Below, one piece after another: positions 1 through 14,130 of a stretch of 64,000 nucleotides of DNA. A program made the position numbers and the translations under genes. Below the pieces are notes generated by a model. The model was not told the origin of the DNA. It made no database searches and saw only the letters and a list, made by a program, of their open reading frames with translations. The DNA is from Xenopus tropicalis. Lineage: Eukaryota > Chordata > Amphibia > Anura > Pipidae. The DNA is taken from the NCBI RefSeq assembly GCF_000004195.4, contig NC_030678.2, forward strand, positions 30,728,201 to 30,792,200, read 5' to 3'. The first letter of the stretch is position 1. Every line of letters starts with the position of its first letter.

Positions 1-1260
1 CTGGGCCGAGTTACCGGCAGATTTATCAAAATTCTCCCACAAAAATCTCACAAATTTCTTATTTATTAAAAGATTCAAATGTAAAAAACACGAAGGAATA
101 AAACCGCAGAACGAATACAAATAAGAGTGCGAAAACCTCATTTGCACAAGAGTATTCAATATACAATATTCAATACAAATCAATACAAAAATCATGAAAA
201 CCTCTCAAACCAAAAACTTGACTTTTCTGAGGGGTGGGCAGTTAATTGCCCCAGTAGGGCGCAATTAACCACCGTTTGTCATAGACCCATGAATGAGGTG
301 TCAAACCGTGCATCTTATTCGGGAATGGGGTGCAATGACTTTTCTAGGGGGTGGGCGGTTAATTGCCCCAGCAGGGGGCAATTAACAAAACTGAAGGAAA
401 CATTGTAATATTGGGGCACGAGTTTTGCCACGGCAAGCACCACTCACATTTTCTTCAGGAAATGTTCCTCTTTAGTTAACAAATAGGTATTCAACCGCAC
501 AGCCCTTAGATCAGGCTTGATGCATCAATCCTCGCAAGGCACACCGCTGAGCCATTCAATACAATCCAAATATAGAGGAGAGCACCATAAAGCAGAATTC
601 TGCTAAAATGCTATTTATTTCAGACCAAAAAAACACAACATGTTTCGGGCAGTGTGACGCCCATTATCAAGTTATTCTTATTATTCTTAGCGCCCCCATT
701 TTCTAAACGCTACTCCTCCAGTTTTAGGGGTACAAAACCCAAACTCTCCACATTTCTTCGCCCTATAGTGTCCCAAATTTAGAAAAGTTGGCGGAGCCAA
801 CAACAAATCATTTATAAAGACTGGGCAAATTTCCACCTGGGAAGTAACCCATAGCTTTTTTGAACCAGCTGGAAGTAGAATAATGAAATCAAACATCTGA
901 TTGTAACTGCCCTGGTGCAAATTTGCCCAGTATTTATAAATATATAATCAAGGGTGTCCAACCTGCACACCCCTCCATTCAGCAGCTCTTGAATAACAAC
1001 TCCCTGCAACCCCCAGCAAATATAGGCTTCCAGACAAATGTAAATATTTATACTTTAATAATACATATTTTCATTCTATTGGCACCATATGCCGGGGAGA
1101 TGTGACTGTGAATAAAAAGTTTCTTGGGTGGATCAGCTGTGCAGGGCTGAGCTGTTGTACAGAGGATAACCACACGGGGGCGCTGCTCTCACATCAGACA
1201 AGGTCACATTTTAAGAATAATTTCCTGCAATGCCCTGTGTAGGTCAGTATTGTAACTAAA
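1..1260. other. No gene seen; duplicated motif
   Basis: A roughly 50-bp motif (gttaattgccccag ... gcaattaac) occurs twice, at 216-267 and 333-388. A fragment acaacatgtttcgggcagtg near 640 resembles part of a repeat that recurs near 60485. The open frames here have no recognisable homology. Confidence 0.5.
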
Positions 1261-1267
1261 TATATTT

Positions 1268-1353
1268 AAAGGGGATATAAACCCCTTTAAAGGGGTAAAG
1301 TAAAACTAGGGGGCGCAGTGGGACAGCATCATGGCTGGGTTTATATCCCCTTT
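1268..1353. mobile_element. Short palindromic element
   Basis: Arms aaaggggatataaaccc (1268-1284) and gggtttatatccccttt (1337-1353) enclose about 50 bp. It can form a hairpin; probably a tiny MITE. Confidence 0.55.
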
Positions 1354-2449
1354 ACTGGAAGACTCACATCCTATCTGCCTCTGTGGCAATACCCCTTTTC
1401 AGCCACCTGATGGCGCTGATGGTCCTTCTATCATTTCCTACACTTGGTAGTCTGCAATTTTCTTTTCCAGTGCTGGCAATAATATCTTGTAGCTCTACAG
1501 CCTGCGGCCTTACAGATATTGCTAAAACACTGCACACTACTAAGTCTGCTGGGAGTTGTAGTTGCAACAGTTGACTTCAGACTGGGCATCACTGCTATAG
1601 ACGGTGCTTGTATGGTGGAATAAGTTAGTATGTGGGAAAGATATTTGTGAGTACAGGTATATATTCAGCATTACTAAAGGGGATGTTAACCCTCCCTAAT
1701 ACTCTCCCATGTGTGCCCCCAAGCTTAAATATGCAAGAGAATTCTCCAATGAGAGAGAGCGTTATGTCTGTCATCTCTCTGTTGCAACAAAGCAATGGCA
1801 ATACTTTGACATATTTGTTTGTTGAACCATAAACATTAACAAATATTATATGGGTGGATATAAAGCTAAATGCCCCCCAGGGCTGATCACGTGATCAAAG
1901 AGCAGGGAGTCAATAGCTCATAGGGCAGGCTGGTGAAAAAAAATATATATGTTCGATAATATTGCTTCAGGATTATCTCTGCCCCTGATATTGCTAGACT
2001 ACAGTTCCCAGCATGCACAGGACACCATTAAGTAGGTGCTCCAGTCAGGGGCCACAAGGCAGAGGAGGGGTAATTGGGAGTATCCCTGGGGCGAATCAGG
2101 GGGGATAACTATCAGGGTGCAGCAATTTTTTTTTCATTGTTCTACTTCACATCCAGCTGACTGGGGCCCCTGTAGGCAAGGGTCCATGATTATAACAGCA
2201 GCCCTCAGTATATCGGTGTTTAATGCAGGCTGTAGCCCATCAATTTCTGATTGGAACCATCCTGCTCTAGAAGATCTAGGTCCCTTTTATATTCTCTGCA
2301 CTTCTGGTTCTGACTCCTAAAAACATGTAGCAGATACCAGTTGACCTGGAAGGTAACGGACATCTGCTACTTTGTGTCAAGAGTCAGATCTAGAGCAAAG
2401 ATATGGACAAACACAGATACTGCCTTCAGTGGCAATTACACAGACCGTT

Positions 2450-2728
2450 AAAAGGGAAAATTCAATACCAACTTACCGGAATTTTCTTTCCCTGGCTATG
2501 CATGGCAGCATTCACTCATGGGTAATTCCACCCGCTGATAGGACAGAATTAAATATAATTAGACAATCACTCCAGATACCACCCCTATATATATATATAT
2601 ATCCACCCCTTCCCCTCAAGAGTGTCTTTGTATCTTAGCAATTATATTCAAAATGGGGTGGGAAAGTGTGAATGCTGCAATGGATAGCCAGGAAAATTCC
2701 GGTAAGTTGGTATTGAATTTTCCCTTTT
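2450..2728. mobile_element. MITE with about 37-bp terminal inverted repeats
   Basis: Left end aaaagggaaaattcaatacc (continuing aacttaccggaattttc) is mirrored at 2692-2728. 279 bp, non-coding. No clear target duplication was recognised. Confidence 0.75.
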
Positions 2729-3165
2729 CCCTGGCTATTGCCTGAACTATAAAGTTAATTGCAAAAGGTCTAACGAATATAAACTGCTTAATATTTTGGA
2801 GTTAATAGAATACAATACAAATCTGCATTAACATACATATGCACAAATGGCTTCAGTGTTTTTGTGCCACCGGGCGGGATCCACAAAGATGAAGAGAAAC
2901 TTTATCAAAATGTTGAACTGCAATTGAGCCTTTTGGAACAGTATTGAGACTAAGATTGCAGCACTAAAGCCCAAACACACGTCTACTGAATAGTCAGCTC
3001 CTTAATCTCCATTATTTCCTCTGGAGCAAAATGTTTACTTATACTAAAAAAATAGTAAACATTTCAAATAGTGATAAACTCACCCAAACTACATTGATCC
3101 TAAGACTAAACTACCAGTACTGGCTTTGTATCCCTTTGCACTGTAGTAAAATATATACTGTATCC

Positions 3166-4223
3166 CAGTGATCCCCAACCAGTGGCTCAGGGGGAACATG
3201 TTGCTCCCAAACCCCTTGGATGTTGCTCCCAAACCCCTTGGATGTTGCACCCCAACCCCTTGGATGTTGCTCCCAAACCCCTTGGATGTTGCACCCCAAC
3301 CCCTTGGATGTTGCTCCCAAACCCCTTGGATGTTGCACCCCAACCCCTTGGATGTTGCTCCCAAACCCCTTGGATGTTGCTCCCAAACCCCTTGGATGTT
3401 GCACCCCAACCCCTTGGATGTTGCTCCCCAACCCCTTGGATGTTGCTCCCAAACCCCTTGGATGTTGCTCCCAAACCCCTTGGATGTTGCTCCCAAACCC
3501 CTTGGATGTTGCACCCCAACCCCTTGGATGTTGCACCCCAACCCCTTGGATGTTGCTCCCCAACCCCTTGGATGTTGCTCCCCAACCCCTTGGATGTTGC
3601 ACCCCAACCCCTTGGATGTTGCTCCCCAACGCCTTGGATGTTGCACCCCAACCCCTTGGATGTTGCACCCCAACCCCTTGGATGTTGCACCCCAACCCCT
3701 TGGATGTTGCTCCCAAACCCCTTGGATGTTGCACCCCAACCCCTTGGATGTTGCACCCCAACCCCTTGGATGTTGCTCCCAAACCCCTTGGATGTTGCTC
3801 CCAAACCCCTTGGATGTTGCGCCCCAACCCCTTGGATGTTGCTCCCCAACCCCTTGGATTTTGCTCCACAACCCCTTGGATGTTGCTTCCAAACCCCTTG
3901 GATGTTGCACCCCAACCCCTTGGATGTTGCTCCCAAACCCCTTGGATGTTGCTCCCAAACCCCTTGGATGTTGCTCCCAGTGGCCTCAAACCAGGTGCTT
4001 ATTTTTTTACATTTCAGGTTAGGAGGCAAGCTTTTGATTGCGTAAAAACCCAGTGTAATTGACAAACAGAGCCTTCTGTAGGCTGCCAGTCCATATAGAG
4101 GCTATCAAATAGCCAATTATAGCTCTTATTGCACCTCAGGGAACTTATTTCATGCTTGTGTTGCTCCCCACAACTTTTTCCATTTTAATGCAGCTTACGG
4201 GTATAAAAGGCTGGGGATCCCTG
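3166..4223. mobile_element. hAT-type MITE expanded by an internal 22-bp minisatellite
   Basis: Ends cagtgatcccca / tggggatccctg match three other copies in this window (12340-12607, about 14935-15135, 15581-15862). Two of these have perfect 8-bp target duplications, which marks the family as hAT. Here the flanks (ctgtatcc / atgtatac) are only partly alike. The element is about 1.06 kb because its ccttggatgttgc segment is amplified. Confidence 0.75.
3203..3980. repeat. 22-bp minisatellite, about 35 copies
   Basis: Tandem units of two main types, ctcccaaaccccttggat plus gttg and caccccaaccccttggat plus gttg, differing at a few positions. Because 22 is not a multiple of 3 and no unit junction makes a stop, frames on both strands stay open for 280-290 codons. 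These long ORFs are artefacts of the array. Confidence 0.95.
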
Positions 4224-5835
4224 ATGTATACCTAAATTGAATGTAGTGGTTACGAATAGTCTTGATCCCTGCAATGAGAATATATTGGTGTTAGTAATAG
4301 AGTACTGCAACAATTTGCAACTATACTGGACTACAGTTGTCCCGGGCCCGGGCAATTTTACCATTAAAGGGGGCCCAGCCGTGCTACAGTTTTCTTAGTA
4401 GCTCAGGCCCCCTTTAATCAATTCCGGGCCCCTGTCATTGGTGGTAAGCGGGTAATCCTATTGGGGGTGGAGCTGGAGGATGCTGGGAGGGGAGCTGGAG
4501 GATGCTGGGGAGGATGCTGGGAGGGGAGCTGGATGATGCTGGGAGAGTGCCCTGGCACCACTGCAAAATGTAACCCCTGGCTACCAATGTTTAGGGGGCC
4601 CTGGCTACCAATGTCTGTGTGTCCTTTGTACTGATGGGAGCGGTTACTGGGGGAGGGGCCATTGGGGGGCAGGGTGTGGGAGAAGGGGGGGCCCAGAAAA
4701 TTTTGCTGTGAGGGGCCCCGTGATTTCTGATGGCGGCCCTGAATGCAGTTATGAACAAGCTGACTGGCGTGAAAGACATGTGCTGTTATTGCAGGAGACC
4801 AGGCTTTTTCCCTGTGCAGGCAGTGCTATGTGATTGTGCTAGGTGTGCTGAAACTATGCTGCATATACAATACCAATGGCCTACTGACATTAATTGTATT
4901 GTTCTTTGTATTATCCTCTTCTCTCCATGAGCATGTAGTCTGCTGTCTATTGTACCGAATAAAGTAAACAAAAAGAATCCTATCACCTTATTTTATTATG
5001 TAATTACAATGGTAAAATCATTTAATTTTTGCTGTCACTGTAGGTCTGTTTCTTATCACTGTATAGACCGTTGGCATTATGTGGCGCAGAAGCAACAGAA
5101 AAAACACAGACACAAGAATACATCTACAGTAAGTGCTAAAACTTAAAACAGTGATCAGGCATGGCCAGTTAGGGAAGCATTAAGTATCATTGAAGCCCCA
5201 TTGTGCCTTATTAGAGCAGTGTAATCAACCTTCTTCACAAAGCATCTCATACAAAGCTGTTTTGGAGCTCTGACATATCCATGATATCAACAGTGAGTAA
5301 AAGTGATGGTTGGCATTTAACAAAGATAGTAAGCATGAAACAATGTTTTTTTGTACCAATGCTAAATGCTTCATTGTACCTCAGCATCCATACAAGGAGC
5401 CCATGAACCTGTAGCACTGGCAGGTACTTTTGCAAAAGACCATATCTGCACTAGATGCAGTGTGCAGCCTATTTATTAAGAAGGGAGCCTTGTACTTCTT
5501 TCCGAAGTGCAAGCCCGGGTGTTCTGTGTGCTTACGGCCTCCCTCCCCTTTTGTATTCAGCACGGCCAAAGGCAAACAGCACAGCATTCAAAGCAAGACA
5601 TGGATCTTTCTGCTCCTTTCTAGAAGAGCGCTGTACCTAAGGGTGCAAACTGTAAGCTAATATACAAAGCCCATTTTTTGCACAATTCACTTTGCCCCAT
5701 AAATTATAAATGAGGCCTGTTACCAACTGTTGAGTATACAGTGATGGAGCAAGATTTCCCCCTACTGGACAGAGAAAATAATTACATCAATAAACAACTA
5801 TTAAGGTGGCAGCTTCTTTTCCCATTAAACAACAA
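4224..5835. other. No gene seen
   Basis: Contains GC-rich gggcccgggc-type sequence at 4340-4740 with short ctggaggatgctggga repeats, which look repeat-derived. Nothing coding is supported. Confidence 0.5.
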
Positions 5836-5837
5836 CT

Positions 5838-6134
5838 ATGGGCAGCACAGTAGCTCACTGAGTAGACCTTCTGCCTTGTAGAACTGGGGTCCTGAATTCA
5901 ATACCAATCAAGCCACTATTTGCAAGGAGTTTGTATGTTGTCCTTGTGTCTATGTGGGTTTCCTCCCAGACAGGTCAAGTGGCTTCTGGCTAAATTGACT
6001 CTAGTGTGTGTGTGTGTGAATGTAATAATGATCTTAGACTTTAAGCTCCTCTGGGAAAGGGACTGACGTGAATGGGGTATAATCCCTGCAGAAATGTGTT
6101 GTACTATATAAATACCAGAAAATAAATAAATAAT
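5838..6134 (+). mobile_element. tRNA-derived SINE-like element with AAAT tail
   Basis: Begins ggcagcacagtagctcactg, with a tRNA A-box-like segment (5851-5865) and a degraded B-box (about 5894-5905). It continues with the tttgtatgttgtccttgtgt / tgggtttcctccc body seen in many vertebrate SINE-like repeats. It ends in aaataaataaataa (6119-6133). Confidence 0.55.
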
Positions 6135-6738
6135 TTATTAATTGCAGTGCAGATATTTTTACCAGTACATATACCATAAGTGTGCCGGAATGTTATTATT
6201 TCGGTAAAAGGTTATAGCAATGTTATCAATACATTTATAGACAACCTAATTAAAATGTAAGTATTGATAGCGTAACAAGAATCTTTGTTGCTGTGCCATA
6301 AAGCATTCTAATACTATGTGCCAGGAGGAGTCTTGTAATTGGCATGATACCCTTTGCAAAGAATATTTGCTTTAAACCAGTACTTACATTAATTGCACTC
6401 CTGCTATTCCTTCAGCATTATTGCAGACATAAGTATTTCCCCCTTTTGTGTGTTAATTAGGATAATAGAGGTGATCCAATAAAGAGCTCACCAGGATGAT
6501 GTATTTGAAGGAGTACAGTCAAGTCTATGAAATGTCCTGTTTGCACATTTAATTATATCTGACCTATTTTCTGTTACACTGACTCTCTTACTTCAATGGC
6601 GACTTTGGAAGGCTGTCACTGAATAACCCAAGTTTATGCATTTACTATTTTAATGTTATTTAATATAAAGTTATTTGACTTTTCCCCAAGCAAGAGTGTA
6701 AAGGGTGATGCTTTGCTCATATTGGCAAGTGCATTCTA

Positions 6739-7476
6739 CAATCAGGGCTCACAGTGAGTGCATGAAAGGAAGTCCCACCCCTGACACACTACAGAGCGGG
6801 AAGTACAATCAGGGCTCACAGTGAGTGCATGAAAGGAAGTCCTACCCCTGACACACTACAGAGCGGGAAGTACAATCAGGGCTCACAGTGAGTGCATGAA
6901 AGGAAGTCCTACCCCTGACACACTACAGAGCGGGAAGTACAATCAGAGCTCACAGTGAGTGCATGAAAGGAAGTCCTACCCCTGACACACTACAGAGCGG
7001 GAAGTACAATCAGGGCTCACAGTGAGTGCATGAAAGGAAGTCCTACCCCTGACACACTACAGAGCGGGAAGTACAATCAGGGCTCCACAGTGAGTGCATG
7101 AAAGGAAGTCCCACCCCTGACACACTACAGAGCGGGAAGTACAATCAGGGCTCACAGTAAGTGCATGAAAGGAAGTCCCACCCCTGACACACTACAGAGC
7201 GGGAAGTACAATCAGGGCTCACAGTGAGTGCATGAAAGGAAGTCCCACCCCTGACACACTACAGAGCGGGAAGTACAATCAGGGCTCACAGTAAGTGCAT
7301 GAAAGGAAGTCCCACCCCTGACACACTACAGAGCGGGAAGTACAATCAGGGCTCACAGTGAGTGCATGAAAGGAAGTCCCACCCCTGACACACTACAGAG
7401 CGGGAAGTACAATCAGGGCTCACAGTGAGTGCATGAAAGGAAGTCCTACCCCTGACACACTTCAGAGCAGAAAGTA
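6739..7476. repeat. 67-bp tandem array, 11 copies
   Basis: Near-identical units beginning caatcagggctcacagtg, with starts at 6739, 6806, 6873, 6940, 7007, 7074 (this unit is 68 bp), 7142, 7209, 7276, 7343 and 7410. A decayed partial unit follows to about 7500. The copies differ at only a few positions, so amplification is recent. Confidence 0.95.
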
Positions 7477-8570
7477 CAGTCAGAGCATGAATGGAAGTCC
7501 ATCTGCAGGCCAGCTTGTGTTAGGGTTGCTCTTTGGAGCTAAACCAAGGTTATAGCTAAGCAGTTTGGTCTCTATTCAGGAGTTAGGAGAAGGGTCAGAG
7601 CTTCCACTGGCTCAGGGCTACAGTGATAGAGTCAGGGTGATCAGGGTTCTTAAATGTGAAGGACCACATGTGTTTACCAACTTAAGCTGTTAGGAAGGCC
7701 CTGTGGAGTACCAGAAGGGTGAGCTACAGGGAGGTACTGCAATACCTTGCAAAAGCTTGTGGCACTTCATATTAATCTCTAAGGTCCATTAGTCCATTAC
7801 CTTGCCAACAAACTTCATTACATGGGGGAAGAGCATGCAAATATTTTGATTCCATGGCTGATATTTCAGGAACAAGAAGATCATGTTAAGATGAAGACAA
7901 CCTGCTGGCAAAGTACAGGTCCCTATATATGTACTTCAAAGACCAGTCACCCCAAAATATAGGTTGATTCAGAATTTAATGTGTCTCCCCAGCAGAAAGA
8001 GGGAGCCCCCATATAAGTGATGCTTGTGGGTACAACCTAGGTGCCACCAGTATTGTCAAAATCCCCCGGTTGTAGAAAGGAGATGGGGGTATTATGAAAT
8101 CTATATCATGCTGAGAATGCATAAAAACTACTTTGGAAACAATATTTAGGCCAGGAGTAATGATCTCTACACAAAAAAAATGATTTTTACCTACAAATTA
8201 GCTTTAGTATTGTGTTAATCCATGTTGTTTAGGGAAAATGCTTTATTTTACTTCTGATACTTCTGGTTCTCACATGAAAGCAGTATTATCTTGATTGATG
8301 GTAGATGTCATCACATTACATTATGGTATCCCAGTACTATTTTATAAACCCAAATCATGCATTATCTAATCGATCAGATGTGGTCTTCTGGGCATCAGCT
8401 AAAGAACAACTAGCACTTCACATCTACTTTTTGGCATTACTGTTTTACTTAATCCCCTTGGCACTGCTAAAAATATATAGATCCCTTGCTAATAATGTTC
8501 AGGGCTTGTAATCAATAGACAGTGCTTCATTGTATAGTAATAATACTGGAGTGTTTAGGTTTGTGTTACA

Positions 8571-8661
8571 TTTATTTCCCACAGCTAAGTGGCATTTTCA
8601 CACACACATCATAAAGAGACATAACAGAGATGGTTTGTTGGTATTTATATAAAATTTTATT
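8571..8661 (-). terminator. Candidate polyadenylation signals of the polyubiquitin gene
   Basis: AATAAA occurs on the minus strand at 8661-8656 and 8576-8571. No AATAAA or ATTAAA was seen between the stop codon (9052) and 8898. If 8656 is used, the 3' UTR is about 400 nt and includes the Harbinger-type MITE at 8688-8897. This is sequence-only inference. Confidence 0.45.
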
Positions 8662-8687
8662 AGGCATATTTGTGTCATGGATTCTTA

Positions 8688-8897
8688 GGGTGAAGACAGG
8701 GCGATAAGTCGCTGTGACTTTTAGGAAAACCCAGTTGCAGTGATGAAAAAACACAGCAATTCCACAATCTCCACACAAAATATACAAGTCACTGCGACAA
8801 CGCAGTACAAATCACCGCTATGAGAAGCAGTGGCAATTAGTCGGTGCAACTGGAATTTTAAAAGTGCGGCGACTTATCGCCCCATCTGTCTTCACCC
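8688..8897. mobile_element. Harbinger-type MITE, 210 bp, TTA target duplication
   Basis: Terminal inverted repeats gggtgaagac / gtcttcaccc are flanked on both sides by TTA (8685-8687 and 8898-8900). The inverted similarity continues inward (cgataagtcgc / gcgacttatcg). A 3-bp TTA duplication is the PIF/Harbinger signature. No coding capacity. It sits in the likely 3' UTR of the polyubiquitin gene. A relative with the same ends lies at 32245-32482. Confidence 0.8.
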
Positions 8898-9051
8898 TTA
8901 TACCATTCAAGCCTAAAAAGGTGGGGGGTCAGTAAGCAATACAGCTGCAAAATTGCCCAAATGAAGTTAATCAGCAATTAACTCTACTGGCTTAATGTTC
9001 TGCCTGTGCCTGAAGTCAAGTTCTACTTATGTTTTGATTTGAATATCAAAC

Positions 9052-10530
<1,479 letters not shown>

Positions 10531-10553
10531 TGCTCAGTGCAGCACAGAAGCAG

Positions 10554-10614
10554 TATTTATATACCTGTGCAAACAAAAGGCAAGTTCTAAAATATTCAGC
10601 AGCTATTGCCCAAT
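10554..10614 (-). promoter_or_regulatory. TATA box and inverted CCAAT box of the polyubiquitin promoter
   Basis: The minus strand reads TATATAAATA at 10563-10554, about 25-30 bp before the inferred start site. An inverted CCAAT box (ATTGG on the minus strand, 10614-10610) lies about 50 bp further upstream. Spacing fits a TATA-driven housekeeping or stress gene. I looked for heat-shock elements and found no convincing nGAAnnTTCn array. Confidence 0.65.
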
Positions 10615-10619
10615 ATGAG

Positions 10620-12331
10620 CATTCCTAATAACTATAATTATGTGTTCTGCTGTTCTAAATTAGGGCACCGAGCCTCACCCTGTTATTAAACCTGTTTGGT
10701 AATTCCTATTTGCATTTTTTATGAAAAGGACGGAATGGCAACTGGCAGGTACCTTGAAATCTACAAATCTCTTCTTTCTGATTCATTAATCTGCCAGATT
10801 TCAGCAACATGTTACCTGCTTTGTGAAATGTAATATTCAGTTTCTCAACAAAATAGCAGGCAGAATATATTCATATCACTCTCATATCACTCATTTCTCT
10901 TTCATTCTCCTCACTTGATTCTAAATCCGGCTGGGGCCTTACTACCTCTAGTTAGTGCCACTTTATTTACCCTCTTGACTATGGACAAATATAATTTCCA
11001 ACTCTCCATAACCCTGGAGAATACATGTACAAGGAAGTTAATGTAACAATGATCTCTCTCTCTTCTGTTCTATTGAGAATCTAATTTTACCTGGCATTTA
11101 GCACAAAGTCTTTGAGTGCCACTTTTAATTTAAAACCTATGGTTAGAGATATGCTCGTTGTACATCACACATACTATTTTGGTGTAATTTTAATTACTGA
11201 CAATATTACTGTTCTTTATACTTTAGATGTTACAGCAACCTAAAACCAGTAAAATAAGGAAAAGTGTTTGCCCGTACCCTTTAAAAGACTTGGGGCTTCT
11301 GCAGCAATAGAGACAGGAATCTTTCTCCCCAAGACTATCAGGCGAACTGAGAAGAGAACAGAAGTGGGAATGAGAGAGACAGTCAGAGTTACTGTTCCAG
11401 AAAACAAACACCAGTCCAACACAAGGGAGATATCAAGGAACACTCAGTACGGAGAGGGAACTCAGTAAACACAGTCTCTGGAAACATGATCTATTTATGC
11501 TTTGTATTTCCAAGTATCTGTTTTTTTTTTTTACTAACTTAGAAATATATATATATATAGTTGCCATTGTATCTCTGTTCTTTCTTTCATTTATAACAAT
11601 TACATTTTTCCATTGGGACATTAACAAAAACCAACTTAAGCAACTTAACTTATGGAAGCCTAGTGTGCCTTGTGCTTACCTCCAGGCTGGGTTTTATCTA
11701 CTGAGACCTCAGACCCTGGGCATGTAATATATATGTAATGGCACACGTGAGTTCCAGATGTACCCCTTTGGGACTGTGCCTGGGTGATTTGCCCTTAGCA
11801 CAAGAGTAAGATGAGCAAACTTGGGACATAAAACTGAAAGGAAGGAGACATGGATGTGATAATTTAGTTGTGTAATAATTTAGTTGTATAATACACCTAC
11901 ACGTGTAAAAAGATAGCACCCCTTCATATTGATACACACAAAATCTTTCAGGTTTACTCAGATCTTTAGTTCCCATTTAAGTCAAGCTGTCTTATTGCAC
12001 CATGCACCAATGCTCTGTAAGCCTTCCATTAGTCTTCTATAAACAGATATCCTGAAATTCTTATATATGTTGTTATATAAATCCCCTTTTCAATCATTTC
12101 TGACTTAGCATAATGTGCCCATACCTAGTCTATCCTGTTTGGGCATGGCTGTTTGTTTAACTAGCTTACTTTACATTTTTCTTGGTGTGACTTGTACAAG
12201 GAAATTAAGTTTAGCTTAGGTGTGACCATGATTGCATATGTGAAACAGCTCAAAGATACCTGGAGATCAAATATAATTCCAGCAACCACATCAAACTGAG
12301 TTCACGCCAGTTATTGTATACGGAGGGGTAC
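10620..12331. other. Upstream of polyubiquitin: no gene seen
   Basis: AT-rich sequence with a short poly-T and (TA)n at 11520-11560. No exon, RNA gene or clear element recognised beyond the promoter. Confidence 0.5.
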
Positions 12332-12339
12332 TCCTAAAC

Positions 12340-12607
12340 CAGTGGTCCCTAACCAGTTGCTACCAAGCCTCTTTGGATGTTGCTCCCAGTGGCCTCAGAG
12401 CAGTTTATTATTTTTGAATTCCTGGCTTGGAGGCAAGTTTTGGTTGCATAAAAACCCAGTATAATGTCAAACAGGCTGCCATTCCACATAATAGCCAATC
12501 ACAGGTCTTATTTGGCGACCCCAGAACATTTTTTCATGCTTATGTTACTCCCCAACATTTTTTCCATTTGAATGTAGCTTAGGCTTATAAAAGGTTGGGG
12601 ACCCCTG
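12340..12607. mobile_element. hAT-type MITE with perfect 8-bp target duplication
   Basis: The element runs from cagtggtccc to gggacccctg and is flanked by tcctaaac on both sides (12332-12339 and 12608-12615). Same family as 3166-4223, but with only one copy of the 'cctctttggatgttgct' segment. Confidence 0.9.
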
Positions 12608-14130
12608 TCCTAAACCATTCCCAGGACTGTATGTGGTCATAAGCACATCTCAGGGACATAGAACCTGCTACTCTAAATGTAAAAATCAATTCTCCATCCA
12701 AGGGAAGTCTCTGTATCCTTCCCCAGTGGGAAATAACTGCAAATATTGGTAAAGGGTTATTATATTTTAGGGTTACCAGCCTGTTATATTAATTCAGTGG
12801 TTTATAAAGTTCAATCTATACTTTCTATCCAAAATATTATCAGGGCCACCTTATCTTAAACCTTACTTTCAAATACATGACAATAGTAACAATAGTAGCC
12901 ATGTTGTACTTTTACTGATATCTAAAACAGCAAGTACATTTTTATTCTCAAATTTAAACCTGTTGTCAGGCTGAGACCCTATTTGCTTTGAACCCCGAAA
13001 TTTGGTATTACCTCTACTTTAACTGATGAAATGCAAAGCAAGTTGCATCTGACAGTTTTAGAGTTGGATTTCCCAGTTCAGTGGATGCGTCCATTTTAGT
13101 GCACCCTCACTTTCGGTGCATTCATAAATAACCCCTACTGACTTTTGGTGTCAGCAAGTAAAGGTATGAGTCAGAAACACTTCTAGGCTACTAGGTAGGT
13201 GGTGTGGGGACTCCATGGATGTGGCTATTGGTTGTGTGCTGGGTAGCTGACTGGGCAGCAGTAATTGCACCAGGTGGGAAGGTTTTCAGGGGACCATCTA
13301 CTTATAATTCCAGGCTAGGGAGGAGGGTGGCATATTTGTTTGGCAAGGCCCCCAGTAGAACACTTTCCACTGGAGAATGTATATTTATATAATTACTATA
13401 TATCAACTAATTTCTTTTTGTGATTTCATTTTGTGATTCATTTTGTGATTATTCCTGGCGTATTGCTCACACTGATTCACAGCTTGCCCAGTCATTCCCG
13501 GAACTCCCTTCTCCTTTAGGTAAAATGATCCTTGGTTTTGACAGACTGCGCTACGGCAATAGGGAAAAGCAATTTATTCTGTTCTACAAGTAAATATACA
13601 CAGATAAATTAATATATTGGAGTTTTACTGTTTGTGAATTTATCATTTGTTTACTATGTGTTCTATTTACAGCTGACTTTCTGAAGTCACTCAAAGGGTC
13701 ATTAACTAAATATTAAAAGGTCAGTCTTTCTAGCAATCGAGGGGGAAGGACGTAATTTCAAAAGTCCCACCCCCCAAAAATTCACACGTTACACAATCTT
13801 TGTGTAGGGGGTTGAAGGCAGAGCGCCCTTATACATTGTGTATATTATCATGTAAATCCCCAAAGAAATGTTGCCTTATGCAAACTTTCCACGCAGAATG
13901 AATGCAAGTCAGATTGGCATTTCTCTGCCTATGCCATTTCTCTATCTTTATGCCACTGGAAAAAACACACTGTGTGACGCTACCCTTAGGGAATGCTGGG
14001 AAAGAATATGTTGTGTTTTTTATCAGAATTAATATGCTCTGCTTCATTTTTGATACCTAATATCATTATGTACTCAGTTTTGGAAAAATGTATAACTTTA
14101 TTCTTCAGTGTTTTTGTTTTTTCCAGCATT

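Noticed and set aside
3089..4065. Six ORFs of 280-292 aa on both strands
   Set aside because: Product of the 22-bp array inside a hAT MITE; the same 66-nt protein period appears in all frames.
6739..7476. CRISPR-like regular repeats
   Set aside because: Units are contiguous with no unique spacers, and the window is vertebrate DNA.
10560..10900. Heat-shock elements upstream of polyubiquitin
   Set aside because: Only scattered TTC/GAA triplets; no properly spaced inverted array.
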